Positions 16,737-24,083 of a stretch of 35,850 nucleotides of DNA are shown piece after piece. Origin of the DNA: Ga0074139 sp964515195 (lineage in GTDB: Bacteria > Bdellovibrionota > Bdellovibrionia > Bdellovibrionales > Bdellovibrionaceae); NCBI GenBank assembly GCA_964515195.1, contig CAZETK010000033.1, positions 1 to 35,850 of the forward strand, in the 5' to 3' direction. Both the position numbers and the translations under genes were made by a program. Position 1 is the first letter of the stretch. Every line of letters starts with the position of its first letter. The notes under the pieces were generated by a model. The model ran no database searches. It worked only from the letters and a program-made list of their open reading frames with translations, and was not told the DNA's origin.

Positions 16737-17867
16737 TTAAATCTTAGGTAGTGGGCGGAACAAGTCATGGAGTTCTGATTTTTGCAAGGGTTGGGACTCT
16801 AGGGCTGAGATCCAGGTTTCCGGAGTTTCCATGCACAAGAAAATCCGCCACTTGTCGCTGTGATTTTTAAAACGATTATAAACAAAGCGAAACATTTCAT
16901 GGCGCAGGCTCGCATCATAACGAAGCTTCGCGCCCTCGGACGGGAACATCTCGGCTTGGGTTACCCAGGACTTCAGACCAAATCTTTGCTTCATCATATG
17001 CCGCTGCTCGGGTTGGAAGCGCAGAGTGCCCAATGAAATCACATTGATTTCTTCAGGTGTAAAGTCCGCCATCAGTTGATCGATGAGTTCTGAATAGTTC
17101 TTTTTCCAATCTGAATGCCAGATAAGGGGATCCAAATGAAAAGCAATCTGAAATCCAGCCTCTAGGCATCGACGAGCTGCCGCAAGGCGTTCGTGGAGGG
17201 GGGCTGTGCCATGTTCTTCCTTTTCAATCATCTCACGACAGTTGAGGGACCAGCTGACCACGGTATTTCGCGCTGGGCCCATATCTAAGAACTGATCAAC
17301 ACGGTCGGACTTGGTTTTAAACTCCAAGGTCCACTGGGGATAGCGCTTAAAAAAATCGATCAGTGGACGCGAGTAAAGAGTGAGTTCATCCAATGAGAGT
17401 GAATCAATAACTTCTCCTGTGCCTACTCGAAAAGGCTGATGGCCATGATCTCGCGCCATATGTTCTAGTTCTTGCAAGGCCTGATCCAAGTTCGAATAGA
17501 CCTTCATGATTGGTGTGTTCAAGTAGCTTTGCAGATAGCAATAGCTGCAATTCATATTACACTGAGATCCCAAATTTAAGACATGATAATTGCAACAGTT
17601 CAGGACCTTCTTCTGCGTCGAACCGGGACATCTTTTAAAAAACTGTCCTCCAAAGGGTGTGATAAATATATTACGCTTGGAGCGTTCAAATTCTTCAGCG
17701 GTGAGACTTCGACTGATAGTTGACCAGGGTTGCTCATCGACAATTTCAATTTTTTCAGCCGGGAAAAGCTTCTGAAACCGCGAAGCCACCGTGGAACCCA
17801 CAGCTCTTGAGTCAATATAGATCCTTTCAAAGGAATCTAGGAGTTCTTTTCGAGGTTGGTATTCCAT
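16737..17867 (-). CDS. spore photoproduct lyase-like radical SAM protein
   Basis: Radical SAM enzyme of 376 residues related to the spore photoproduct lyase (SplB) family, which in Bacillus repairs UV thymine dimers. The 4Fe-4S cluster motif is C103-x3-C107-x2-C110 followed by YLQ, as in SplB, and the barrel continues with FRVGTGEVIDSLSLDELT, TLEFKTKSD, VVSWSLNC and FHLDPLIWH. The H-donor cysteine of Bacillus SPL (in FEASCTSD) aligns by eye with T150, so chemistry may differ. Two adjacent cysteines, C91-C92, precede the cluster. AAGGTGG lies about 7 bases before the ATG. Its first 31 bases overlap the upstream unknown gene, implying coupling. Nothing else here suggests sporulation, so dimer repair in a non-sporing cell, or another radical reaction, is open. 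Confidence 0.85.
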   Translation of the reverse strand: MEYQPRKELLDSFERIYIDSRAVGSTVASRFQKLFPAEKIEIVDEQPWSTISRSLTAEEFERSKRNIFITPFGGQFFKRCPGSTQKKVLNCCNYHVLNLGSQCNMNCSYCYLQSYLNTPIMKVYSNLDQALQELEHMARDHGHQPFRVGTGEVIDSLSLDELTLYSRPLIDFFKRYPQWTLEFKTKSDRVDQFLDMGPARNTVVSWSLNCREMIEKEEHGTAPLHERLAAARRCLEAGFQIAFHLDPLIWHSDWKKNYSELIDQLMADFTPEEINVISLGTLRFQPEQRHMMKQRFGLKSWVTQAEMFPSEGAKLRYDASLRHEMFRFVYNRFKNHSDKWRIFLCMETPETWISALESQPLQKSELHDLFRPLPKI

Positions 17868-18613
17868 TCCTCTGCCACCTTAATTAAGGTTTGTGCGGTC
17901 TTCATCAGTTCTACCGGCGTTCCCGCAAAAAAATGAATATCAAACCCACCTTTATCGCCTCGGCGTGCAAATTGACCGCGAACGGTCTTAGGCCAAGCTA
18001 AATTCAATTGTGAAACCCTTTGATCGCGTTCAAAGGTTTGAGGGTAGCGCCGTCTCTTAAGTTCTAGTAGGGACACTTGAGTCAGTTCTGACGGTGATAT
18101 TTCCATCAAAATCAGATCAGACAGTAATTCGAGGCGTACCATAGCTTCCGACTTGCTGTCATTTGCCGCTAAAATTTCTTCTGCGACAAAAATCCGCTGG
18201 GTGGAATTTAGATTTAAGAGTGGTGCTAGCTCTTGGGCCCCCACCTTTTTCTGCGACAACCAGCTTTGAAACTTAAAGGGAAGTTGAGTCACAATTTTGA
18301 AGATCTGCCGAAGGTCAGGGGTCGGGTGAAACCCAAAGGCCTTTAGCAAGTCCGATTCTGACAAAACTTGGTGGAAATTCGGAGCCGATAATAAACGGGC
18401 CACTTCCGGCATAGACAGTGAGCCATAAATTTCTACGAAAATGTCTGTATTGGCATTTGTGTCATGTAAGGGGTGAATATGAACAGGGCCGTCATCGTCC
18501 CCTTCAAATCCCGCAATTAAGTAGGGGCCAATCGCCACGGCCGGTAATGACAAAGGCCATGAGCTTTGGGGGTGAAAGTGGAGTGACAAATCAAATTCTG
18601 ATTTCTTTTGCAT
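17837..18613 (-). CDS. unknown protein coupled to the SPL-like gene
   Basis: I do not recognise the family. From the ATG at 18613 it has 258 residues; the open frame extends 13 codons further, to 18652, but that start has no ribosome site and sits 5 bases from the divergent start. The N-terminal part is strand-like with acidic and histidine-rich stretches (FEGDDDGPVHIHPLHDTNANTD). A helical middle (about 85-190) contains LPFKFQSWLSQKKVGAQELAPLL, which has the feel of a ParB-type helix-turn-helix. The C-terminus (ARRGDKGGFDIHFF) is basic then strand-like. No signal peptide or membrane segment is visible. It overlaps the SPL-like gene by 31 bases and so should be a functional partner, perhaps a DNA-binding or accessory subunit; that role is inference. 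Confidence 0.7.
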   Translation of the reverse strand: MQKKSEFDLSLHFHPQSSWPLSLPAVAIGPYLIAGFEGDDDGPVHIHPLHDTNANTDIFVEIYGSLSMPEVARLLSAPNFHQVLSESDLLKAFGFHPTPDLRQIFKIVTQLPFKFQSWLSQKKVGAQELAPLLNLNSTQRIFVAEEILAANDSKSEAMVRLELLSDLILMEISPSELTQVSLLELKRRRYPQTFERDQRVSQLNLAWPKTVRGQFARRGDKGGFDIHFFAGTPVELMKTAQTLIKVAEEWNTNLEKNS

Positions 18614-18625
18614 ACAGACAGTTGA

Positions 18626-18645
18626 CCCTCTTAGGTGCAAGAGGG
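18626..18645. promoter_or_regulatory. inverted repeat between two divergent starts, giving purine-rich ribosome sites on both strands
   Basis: CCCTCTT (18626-18632) and AAGAGGG (18639-18645) are perfect 7-bp arms with a 6-base spacer. Because of the symmetry, each strand carries AAGAGGG about 12 bases before its own start codon (18613 minus, 18658 plus). It could act as a shared operator, a hairpin, or simply two ribosome sites facing each other. Confidence 0.4.
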
Positions 18646-18657
18646 GTATCATAGGTT

Positions 18658-19716
18658 ATGAGTCAATGGCAACACTGGCGAAATCGCGCCGAAATAAACG
18701 GAGATGTGGTCTTTTTTTCCTACGCAAAGCGAAGTCTGGAAAAGGAAGCTCAGCAGGTTTTCGTATGGGATTTGGATAAAACTTATCTGGATACGTCCAT
18801 GGACAGTTTGAGTGGGCTTTTGCAAACCATTCTTGAAAAAGCCATGAGTAAGAAAAATGTGCCGGGCACCGATACTTTGCTGAACTGTCTGTCTCGTCGT
18901 TTTCAAGTGCAGAGTCAGGAAAGTAAAAGCTTTCCCATCTATTTTATCACAGCGTCGCCTCCTCAGATGGAAGAGAGGATCATTGAAAAAATGGCGCTGG
19001 ATGAAATTCGGCCACTGGGGTGCTTTTTCAAAGATAACTTAAAAAACCTTCGTCCCAGTCGCTGGTGGCGACTCACGAAGCAGGTTGGATTCAAGCTTCA
19101 AGCCTTGTTACAGTTAAGAATCCGACTGCGTGAAGACGTGCGCCAAATTTGCTGGGGAGACGATTCTGAATCAGATGCGATTATTTACAATCTTTACTCC
19201 GATATTTGCGCCCGTCGTCTCTCGACCACCGAAATACGATTCGTACTGGAAAGTCTGAGCTGCACATCCGATCAGATCAATCAGATTCTACTTTTACAGT
19301 CCCAGGTTCCTAATCGTGATCCCGTCGAGAAAATATATATCAATTTGGCTAAAGATACGGATCCTGATTACTATCTGAAGTTTGGCCGTCGAACGATGCC
19401 GACGATGAATACCTTTCAAGTGGCTGTGGATCTTTATCAGTTCGGTTTTCTAGAGCTCAACGACATCTATGAAGTGGTGGATAATATGACCACTGAATAT
19501 GATTATACTCCCGAAGAGCTGATGGCCTCGTTTCAGGAGTTGATTCGCCGAGGAGTCATCCAAGAAAAATCCTACGCCAACCTTAAGCCCTTTTTTGTAG
19601 AAAAAGAGCTTTTGCATGGTTCATTTGCGCCCAGCACGCCCTTGATCAAAGAGGACACCGTTATTCATGACCCTTGGGTGCCCGATCGAGTGGATTATCT
19701 TAACGATTACCGCTGA
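18658..19716 (+). CDS. HAD-superfamily phosphatase, App1/DUF2183-like
   Basis: Predicted phosphohydrolase of 352 residues. HAD motifs appear in order: I at 38-42 (D38-L-D40-K-T), II with T98 in YFITASPP, a lysine in the GFKLQALLQL helix (K146), and IV in CWGDDSESD (D168, D169, D173). The order and the IY following motif IV resemble DUF2183, the catalytic region of yeast App1, a phosphatidate phosphatase. Residues about 185-352 are a mostly helical extension I do not recognise. No signal peptide is seen, so it is probably cytoplasmic. It starts 45 bases from the divergent SPL-partner gene, and its last 17 bases overlap the convergent AgmX-domain gene. Substrate unknown; a lipid phosphate is suggested only by similarity. 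Confidence 0.78.
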   Translation: MSQWQHWRNRAEINGDVVFFSYAKRSLEKEAQQVFVWDLDKTYLDTSMDSLSGLLQTILEKAMSKKNVPGTDTLLNCLSRRFQVQSQESKSFPIYFITASPPQMEERIIEKMALDEIRPLGCFFKDNLKNLRPSRWWRLTKQVGFKLQALLQLRIRLREDVRQICWGDDSESDAIIYNLYSDICARRLSTTEIRFVLESLSCTSDQINQILLLQSQVPNRDPVEKIYINLAKDTDPDYYLKFGRRTMPTMNTFQVAVDLYQFGFLELNDIYEVVDNMTTEYDYTPEELMASFQELIRRGVIQEKSYANLKPFFVEKELLHGSFAPSTPLIKEDTVIHDPWVPDRVDYLNDYR

Positions 19717-20116
19717 CGGTGGAAATCCGGATGGGAATACTGAAAGAGATCTCGTCTCCGTCGAAAGCCGGAAATTTTAAGCGCATCGAAATATCTCGCA
19801 GACATTTTTCGGTCTCAGCATCAAACATAGCTTTATTGAGAAGTTCAAAATTCTGCACTCGTCCTTTATTGTTGACGGTTAAGTAGAGTTGCCATACCTG
19901 CTGATCCTGGGATAAACTTCCTTGAAGCCAGCAGCGCTGAAAGAAGCGTCGCTGTTGAATTAGGCTATTCCGTAACAGCTTAGTAATATCCTGACGATTG
20001 GCATCGGTACTTTTTTGGGGCTGAGAATCATGGCGAAGTTGATATAGCAAGGCCACCAGTAAAAAAAGAACTCCAATGGCCACTACTAATAGTTTTTTTG
20101 CGAGCTGGGCGCTCAT
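19700..20116 (-). CDS. membrane-anchored AgmX/TonB-type C-terminal domain protein
   Basis: Small protein of about 138 residues with one N-terminal transmembrane helix (about 8-26, LLVVAIGVLFLLVALLY) and a periplasmic domain. The second half (LYLTVNNKGRVQNFELLNKAMFDAETEKCLRDISMRLKFPAF...ISFSIPIRI) has the AgmX/PglI energy-transducer C-terminal pattern, including two cysteines (QRCW and EKCL) that probably form a disulfide. A GTG at 20122 overlapping the secG stop, or the ATG at 20116, could start it; either implies coupling to SecG. Its 3' end overlaps the convergent phosphatase gene. The family is known from gliding and TonB-like systems; whether it transduces energy here is unknown, since no ExbB/ExbD is nearby. 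Confidence 0.72.
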   Translation of the reverse strand: MSAQLAKKLLVVAIGVLFLLVALLYQLRHDSQPQKSTDANRQDITKLLRNSLIQQRRFFQRCWLQGSLSQDQQVWQLYLTVNNKGRVQNFELLNKAMFDAETEKCLRDISMRLKFPAFDGDEISFSIPIRISTVSGNR

Positions 20117-20121
20117 GCTCA

Positions 20122-20478
20122 CTACTGGTTAGGAGAAGGAGCGCTAGGTGTCTCTGATGGCTGAGTTTCAGCAGGGGCGCTTTCAACGGGAACGGCGGGA
20201 CTTGTGGCCGCTGGTACGCTCAAAGTTCCAGCCTCATCGACGACAGAGCGAGTTTTCTGAGCTGTCATATAGGAAAGAAAAATTGATGTCAGAGCAAAAA
20301 ACACGGCGACCCAACGAGTGGCCTTGGCTGCCAAAGTCTGGGCTCCACCAGCGCCGAGAACAGAGCTGGAACCGCCACCGCCGATTCCCAATGCTCCACC
20401 CTTTGAGTCTTGGATGAGAACCAAGCCGATCAAAATCAGAGCCATTACGATATGAATGACAGTAACGAATGTTTCCAT
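20122..20478 (-). CDS. secG: preprotein translocase subunit SecG
   Basis: Auxiliary subunit of the SecYEG inner-membrane export channel, 118 residues. TM1 (about 3-22, VIHIVMALILIGLVLIQ) is followed by the hallmark DSKGGALGIGGGGSSSVLGAGGA loop and TM2 (about 52-70). After that comes a long Ala/Pro/Ser/Glu-rich tail of about 45 residues, an addition common in this subunit and of low complexity. GGCGAGG lies about 9 bases before the ATG. It is followed without a gap by the AgmX-domain gene and is divergent from tmk. In many bacteria secG follows tpiA; here it is on the opposite strand, separated from tpiA by tmk-holB-tatD-gapA-pgk. Confidence 0.95.
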   Translation of the reverse strand: METFVTVIHIVMALILIGLVLIQDSKGGALGIGGGGSSSVLGAGGAQTLAAKATRWVAVFFALTSIFLSYMTAQKTRSVVDEAGTLSVPAATSPAVPVESAPAETQPSETPSAPSPNQ

Positions 20479-20610
20479 GAATCAATCCTCGCCTTCCGAT
20501 AAACTGTGGCAATGTAGCGCCATCGATTTCATATGACACTTATTAATGCTTTGCGCAACTGCTGGATGAATAACTGACAAAAAGCTCACCCTGTGGGAGG
20601 CCTAGAACTC

Positions 20611-21246
20611 ATGTATTTCCTGGCATTTGAAGGTTTAGACGGGTCTGGTAAAAGTTCCCTCATGAAGCAACTCCAGCAGGAGCTTTCACGGCACAATCTG
20701 CCGTTTATTGAAACTCGTGAGCCAGGGGGCACGCCTCTGGGAGAAAAGCTCAGACAATTAATTCTAGAAAAGTCCGAGTCCCCGCCGGTTCCTCGAGCAG
20801 AGCTATTGATGTACGAAGCCTCACGGGCCCAACACGTAGAGGCTTTGATCAAGCCCAGCTTGCTGGCTGAGAAGTGGGTCTTAAGTGATCGCTTCTCGGC
20901 CTCAAGCTTGGCTTTTCAAGGGGGAGCTCGTGGGATCAGTTGGGAAATAGTGGAAGAGCTGAACCGCTTTGCCACGGATCAATTAGAGCCAGATCTCAAT
21001 GTCCTTTTGGATCTAACCGTTGACGAGTCCGAGCGGCGCCGTCAGGAACGAGAAAAAATTTCGGGTGTGGCCGCTGATCGTATCGAATCAGAGGATCAAA
21101 ATTTTCATCAACGGGTGCGTGAGGGGTTTCTTAAAGCGGCTCGCCAAGATCCCTCTAGGTGGTTAATCTTGGACGCGTCTCAAAGCCCTGAGTCACTTTT
21201 CGATGTGTTATTAAAAGAATTGCGAAAGAGAAAATGGCTTCCTTGA
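20611..21246 (+). CDS. tmk: thymidylate kinase
   Basis: Phosphorylates dTMP to dTDP in the cytoplasm for DNA synthesis. The protein has 211 residues from the ATG at 20611, with GGGAGG 10 bases upstream; a GTG at 20593 would add six residues ahead of the P-loop and lacks support. Motifs: P-loop FEGLDGSGKSS, TREPGGTPLGEKLR, DRFSASSLAFQGG and LLDLTVDESERRRQER. The order tmk-holB-tatD is common in bacteria; its end overlaps holB by 13 bases. Confidence 0.96.
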   Translation: MYFLAFEGLDGSGKSSLMKQLQQELSRHNLPFIETREPGGTPLGEKLRQLILEKSESPPVPRAELLMYEASRAQHVEALIKPSLLAEKWVLSDRFSASSLAFQGGARGISWEIVEELNRFATDQLEPDLNVLLDLTVDESERRRQEREKISGVAADRIESEDQNFHQRVREGFLKAARQDPSRWLILDASQSPESLFDVLLKELRKRKWLP

Positions 21247-22193
21247 AGTCAAAAGTTTTAGGCCATGATCGGCTTTTTCAACAATGGACGACTTTGCTGC
21301 GTGAAGGGCGGCTTACAGGAAGTTTTTTATTCGTCGGAGCTTCCGGAGTCGGCAAAATTAAAGCGGCCTGGGCGTTTGCTCAAGAGGCTCTTTGTGAAAA
21401 ACCGGCGCTGGCCCCGTGCGGAGAGTGCGGATCCTGTCGGCGGGTGGAAGCTCATCAACATGAAAGTGTTTTGTTGGTACGGCCCGACGGAGCTCAGATC
21501 AAATCAGAACAGGCTCAAACTGTTTTAGAGTTTCTGCAGCTTCAGTCGCTTCGCTCGCACCGATTTATTTTGATTGAAGAAGCCCATAAAATGAATCCGA
21601 CGGCAGCAAACAGTCTGCTCAAGACATTGGAAGAGCCGCCCGAAGGAACGACCTTCCTCTTGACGGCTCCGTCCGTCAGTGCGGTTCTCCCCACCATTCG
21701 ATCTCGGTGCCGGGTTTTCCACTTTCACCCTATCCGGCCTGAATTGATGATAGAAAACAAAGTTGGATCTGAATGGGCTATCTGGGCATCTCAGGGGCGC
21801 TTTGATCGATTGTTGGCTTTGAGCGATGCGGAAATAAAAGAATTTCGCCATCGTTGGGCTGCCTTTTTCCTGCAGGTTCTGCTGTCAGAAGACACCTTGG
21901 CTGACAACGACTGGCGCGAACGATTGAAAAACCGAGAAGAAGTCCGTCAAGCTACAGATTTATGGTTAACTCTTGTTCGAGATGCCCTATTTCTTCAGCA
22001 GGGGGAAAAAAGGGCTTTGTTGAATTTAGACATCAAAGAGTACCTGACAAAACTTTCCCAGCTTCCCTCTGAAAGATTGATAGCCATTGGAGAAGAGCTC
22101 GGGCAATTCCAAAGAGATTTGCAATTCAATAAAGATGCTGTCTTATCACTCGAGGCCTTGTATATTCATTTTCAAAGGGAAATGGAACCATGA
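21234..22193 (+). CDS. holB: DNA polymerase III delta-prime subunit
   Basis: Clamp-loader subunit of the replicase, 319 residues. The N-terminal AAA+ part has a Walker A-like loop GASGVGKI, where the final Thr/Ser is Ile, so ATP hydrolysis is unlikely; delta-prime is naturally inactive in many bacteria. Next come the zinc-module cysteines (PCGECGSCRRV), the LIEEAHKMNPTAANSLLKTLEEPP segment, and the SRC motif in TIRSRCRVF that supplies a finger to the neighbouring subunit. The C-terminal half is a helical collar domain. It overlaps tmk by 13 bases and tatD by 4, so all three should be co-transcribed and coupled. Confidence 0.94.
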   Translation: MASLKSKVLGHDRLFQQWTTLLREGRLTGSFLFVGASGVGKIKAAWAFAQEALCEKPALAPCGECGSCRRVEAHQHESVLLVRPDGAQIKSEQAQTVLEFLQLQSLRSHRFILIEEAHKMNPTAANSLLKTLEEPPEGTTFLLTAPSVSAVLPTIRSRCRVFHFHPIRPELMIENKVGSEWAIWASQGRFDRLLALSDAEIKEFRHRWAAFFLQVLLSEDTLADNDWRERLKNREEVRQATDLWLTLVRDALFLQQGEKRALLNLDIKEYLTKLSQLPSERLIAIGEELGQFQRDLQFNKDAVLSLEALYIHFQREMEP

Positions 22194-22963
22194 GTTTAGA
22201 CTTTATCGATATGCACGCCCATTTGGACCGCTTGGAGCATTCACCTGAGGAGGCTTTGCGACTGGCGGAGGCCGAAAATATTCATCGCATTATCACAATA
22301 GGGACTGAGCCCCAGGATTTAAGTGTAGTTCTATCATTAGCCGAAAAGTTTTATCCTAAGGTTTTTTGCACTTTGGGCGTCCATCCGCATGAAGGCACTT
22401 TATTTACCGATGAGGCTGAGGCTTTTATCCGGGAAAATGCTTCACGAAAAGAAGTCGTCGCTCTTGGCGAGATGGGACTTGATTATTATTACGAGCATTC
22501 ACCACGGGGGCCTCAGAAAGAAGCGTTCCGAAGGCAGTTGCAGTTAGCTGCTGATTTGAAGCTGCCCGTAGAAATTCACACAAGGGATGCCGAGCAAGAT
22601 ACCATTGAAATTCTAAACGAGTTTCGGGGTCGGGTTACTGGCTTACTCCACTGCTTTACGGGGACTCAATGGCTGGCAGATAAGGCCTTAGATCTGGGGT
22701 TTAATATCTCAATCAGCGGAGTGGTGACTTTTAAAAATGCGGACGAATTGCGCCGTATTGTGGCCACAATTCCTTTAGATCGTCTTCATGTAGAGACGGA
22801 TGCCCCCTTCTTAGCACCGATACCATTGCGTGGAAAAAAAAATACTCCGGCCTACATGGTTCATACAGCTCAGATGGTGGCCTCTCTGAAGCAGATTTCT
22901 CTTGAGAAATTGGCGGAAGTCACGACCGCCAATGCCTTTCAACTGATGCCGAAACTCTTATGA
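22190..22963 (+). CDS. tatD: TatD-family metal-dependent DNase
   Basis: TIM-barrel metallohydrolase of 257 residues, implicated in exonucleolytic DNA processing. Metal ligands are visible: HxH in DMHAHLDRL, the glutamate in ALGEMGLDYYY, H in PVEIHTRDAE, H in LLHCFTG and D in HVETDAPFLAP. Length is typical. Its ATG overlaps the holB stop (ATGA). The family includes TatD, YcfH and YjjV, and the particular member cannot be settled; the holB neighbourhood suggests YcfH-type. A weak terminator candidate follows, separating it from gapA. Confidence 0.93.
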   Translation: MSLDFIDMHAHLDRLEHSPEEALRLAEAENIHRIITIGTEPQDLSVVLSLAEKFYPKVFCTLGVHPHEGTLFTDEAEAFIRENASRKEVVALGEMGLDYYYEHSPRGPQKEAFRRQLQLAADLKLPVEIHTRDAEQDTIEILNEFRGRVTGLLHCFTGTQWLADKALDLGFNISISGVVTFKNADELRRIVATIPLDRLHVETDAPFLAPIPLRGKKNTPAYMVHTAQMVASLKQISLEKLAEVTTANAFQLMPKLL

Positions 22964-22974
22964 AAGTGCGGGAT

Positions 22975-22991
22975 GGCGCGTCGCCTTTTTT
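22975..22991 (+). terminator. weak intrinsic terminator candidate after tatD
   Basis: GGCG (22975-22978), a CGT loop, and CGCC (22982-22985) are followed by six T residues. The stem is only 4 bp, so it would be a weak terminator, but its place 11 bases after the tatD stop is apt. Confidence 0.4.
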
Positions 22992-23042
22992 GATCTTCGA
23001 CTGACTCCTGCGGACAGGGTTGCCAGCCACAAGCGTTCATGC

Positions 23043-23073
23043 GAAAAGATTCTAATCAAAAAGGAGTCTTTTC
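23043..23073 (+). promoter_or_regulatory. hairpin presenting the gapA ribosome site in its loop
   Basis: GAAAAGA (23043-23049) and TCTTTTC (23067-23073) are perfect 7-bp arms ending directly at the gapA ATG. The 17-base loop contains the AAGGAG ribosome site (23061-23066). The AT-rich stem would be weak at normal temperatures; a role in translation control is speculative. Confidence 0.35.
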
Positions 23074-24078
23074 ATGTCCAAAGTTCGTGTTGGAATCAAT
23101 GGTTTTGGTCGCATTGGTCGTGTGCTTTTTCGAGCTGGGTACAAAGATATTGAGGTTGTTGGAGTTAACAATCTGAGTTCGCTAGAGGGCGCGGCCCATC
23201 TTCTTAAGTATGACAGCTCACACGGAATTTTAAACGCAGATATTTCTCACAATGAAAAAGATCTGATCGTTGACGGCAAAGCGATTAAATATTGTTCCAA
23301 CCGAAACCCAGAAGAAATTCCGTGGGGAGACTGGGGCGTGGATGTGGTTTTGGAATGCACCGGCGCTTTAAAGAACCGGGAGGACTATCAAAAACATATT
23401 AAGGCTGGGGCTAAAAAAGTTTTTATTTCCGCACCGGCCAATGGCGTGGATATGACCGTTGTCTACGGAATCAACCATAAGGCTTACGATCCTAGCCAAC
23501 ACCAATTCATTTCCAACGCGTCCTGCACAACCAACTGTTTAACTCCTCTTGCAAAAGTTCTAAACGAATCTTTTGGTATAGAATACGGAATGATGACAAC
23601 AATTCACTCTTATACCAATGATCAAAGAATTTTGGATGCTTCTCACAAAGATTTGCGTCGCGCCCGCTCGGCTGGAATGTCCATGATTCCGACCACCACA
23701 GGTGCCGCGAAAGCTGTGGCCTTGGTGATGCCAGAACTCAAGGGCAAAATTGATGGAACTTCCATTCGTGTTCCAACGCCTAATGTTTCTTTGGTCGATT
23801 TTACCTTCCGTCCAGAACGTGAAGTCTCAATTGATTCTATCAATGACGCTTTCACCAAGGCCGCCCGGGGAGAGCTAAAAGGCATTCTTGACGTAGAAAC
23901 CAAACCTCTCGTCTCTGTCGACTTCAATGGCAATACCTACAGCGCTATTATCGATAGCGCTTGCACCATGGTTATCAATCCAAAGATGGCAAAAGTTTTT
24001 GCTTGGTACGATAACGAAACTGGCTTCAGTCACCGGATGGTCGACTTTGTGAAGTACATGGGAGAGAAAGGAATTTAG
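23074..24078 (+). CDS. gapA: glyceraldehyde-3-phosphate dehydrogenase, type I
   Basis: Glycolytic enzyme oxidising glyceraldehyde-3-phosphate to 1,3-bisphosphoglycerate with NAD(P). Its 334 residues are normal. The nucleotide loop INGFGRIGR is at the N-terminus, catalytic C151 lies in SNASCTTNC, its partner H178 in TTIHSYTNDQ, and the end carries AWYDNETGFSHRMVDF. AAGGAG lies 7 bases before the ATG. It opens a gapA-pgk-tpiA operon with gaps of 5 and 2 bases. It has Ser-Ser-Leu after VNN, where NAD-preferring enzymes often have Asp further upstream; I cannot decide the cofactor from this. Confidence 0.97.
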   Translation: MSKVRVGINGFGRIGRVLFRAGYKDIEVVGVNNLSSLEGAAHLLKYDSSHGILNADISHNEKDLIVDGKAIKYCSNRNPEEIPWGDWGVDVVLECTGALKNREDYQKHIKAGAKKVFISAPANGVDMTVVYGINHKAYDPSQHQFISNASCTTNCLTPLAKVLNESFGIEYGMMTTIHSYTNDQRILDASHKDLRRARSAGMSMIPTTTGAAKAVALVMPELKGKIDGTSIRVPTPNVSLVDFTFRPEREVSIDSINDAFTKAARGELKGILDVETKPLVSVDFNGNTYSAIIDSACTMVINPKMAKVFAWYDNETGFSHRMVDFVKYMGEKGI

Positions 24079-24083
24079 GACCA

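Noticed and set aside
16737..17867. Reading the SPL-like gene as evidence of a spore-former
   Set aside because: SPL-like proteins are known in non-sporing Gram-negatives, the H-donor cysteine is apparently missing, and everything else points to a Gram-negative envelope.
21345..21375. Altered Walker A (GKI) in the delta-prime subunit as a defect
   Set aside because: Delta-prime commonly lacks a working P-loop, E. coli HolB included, so this is normal.
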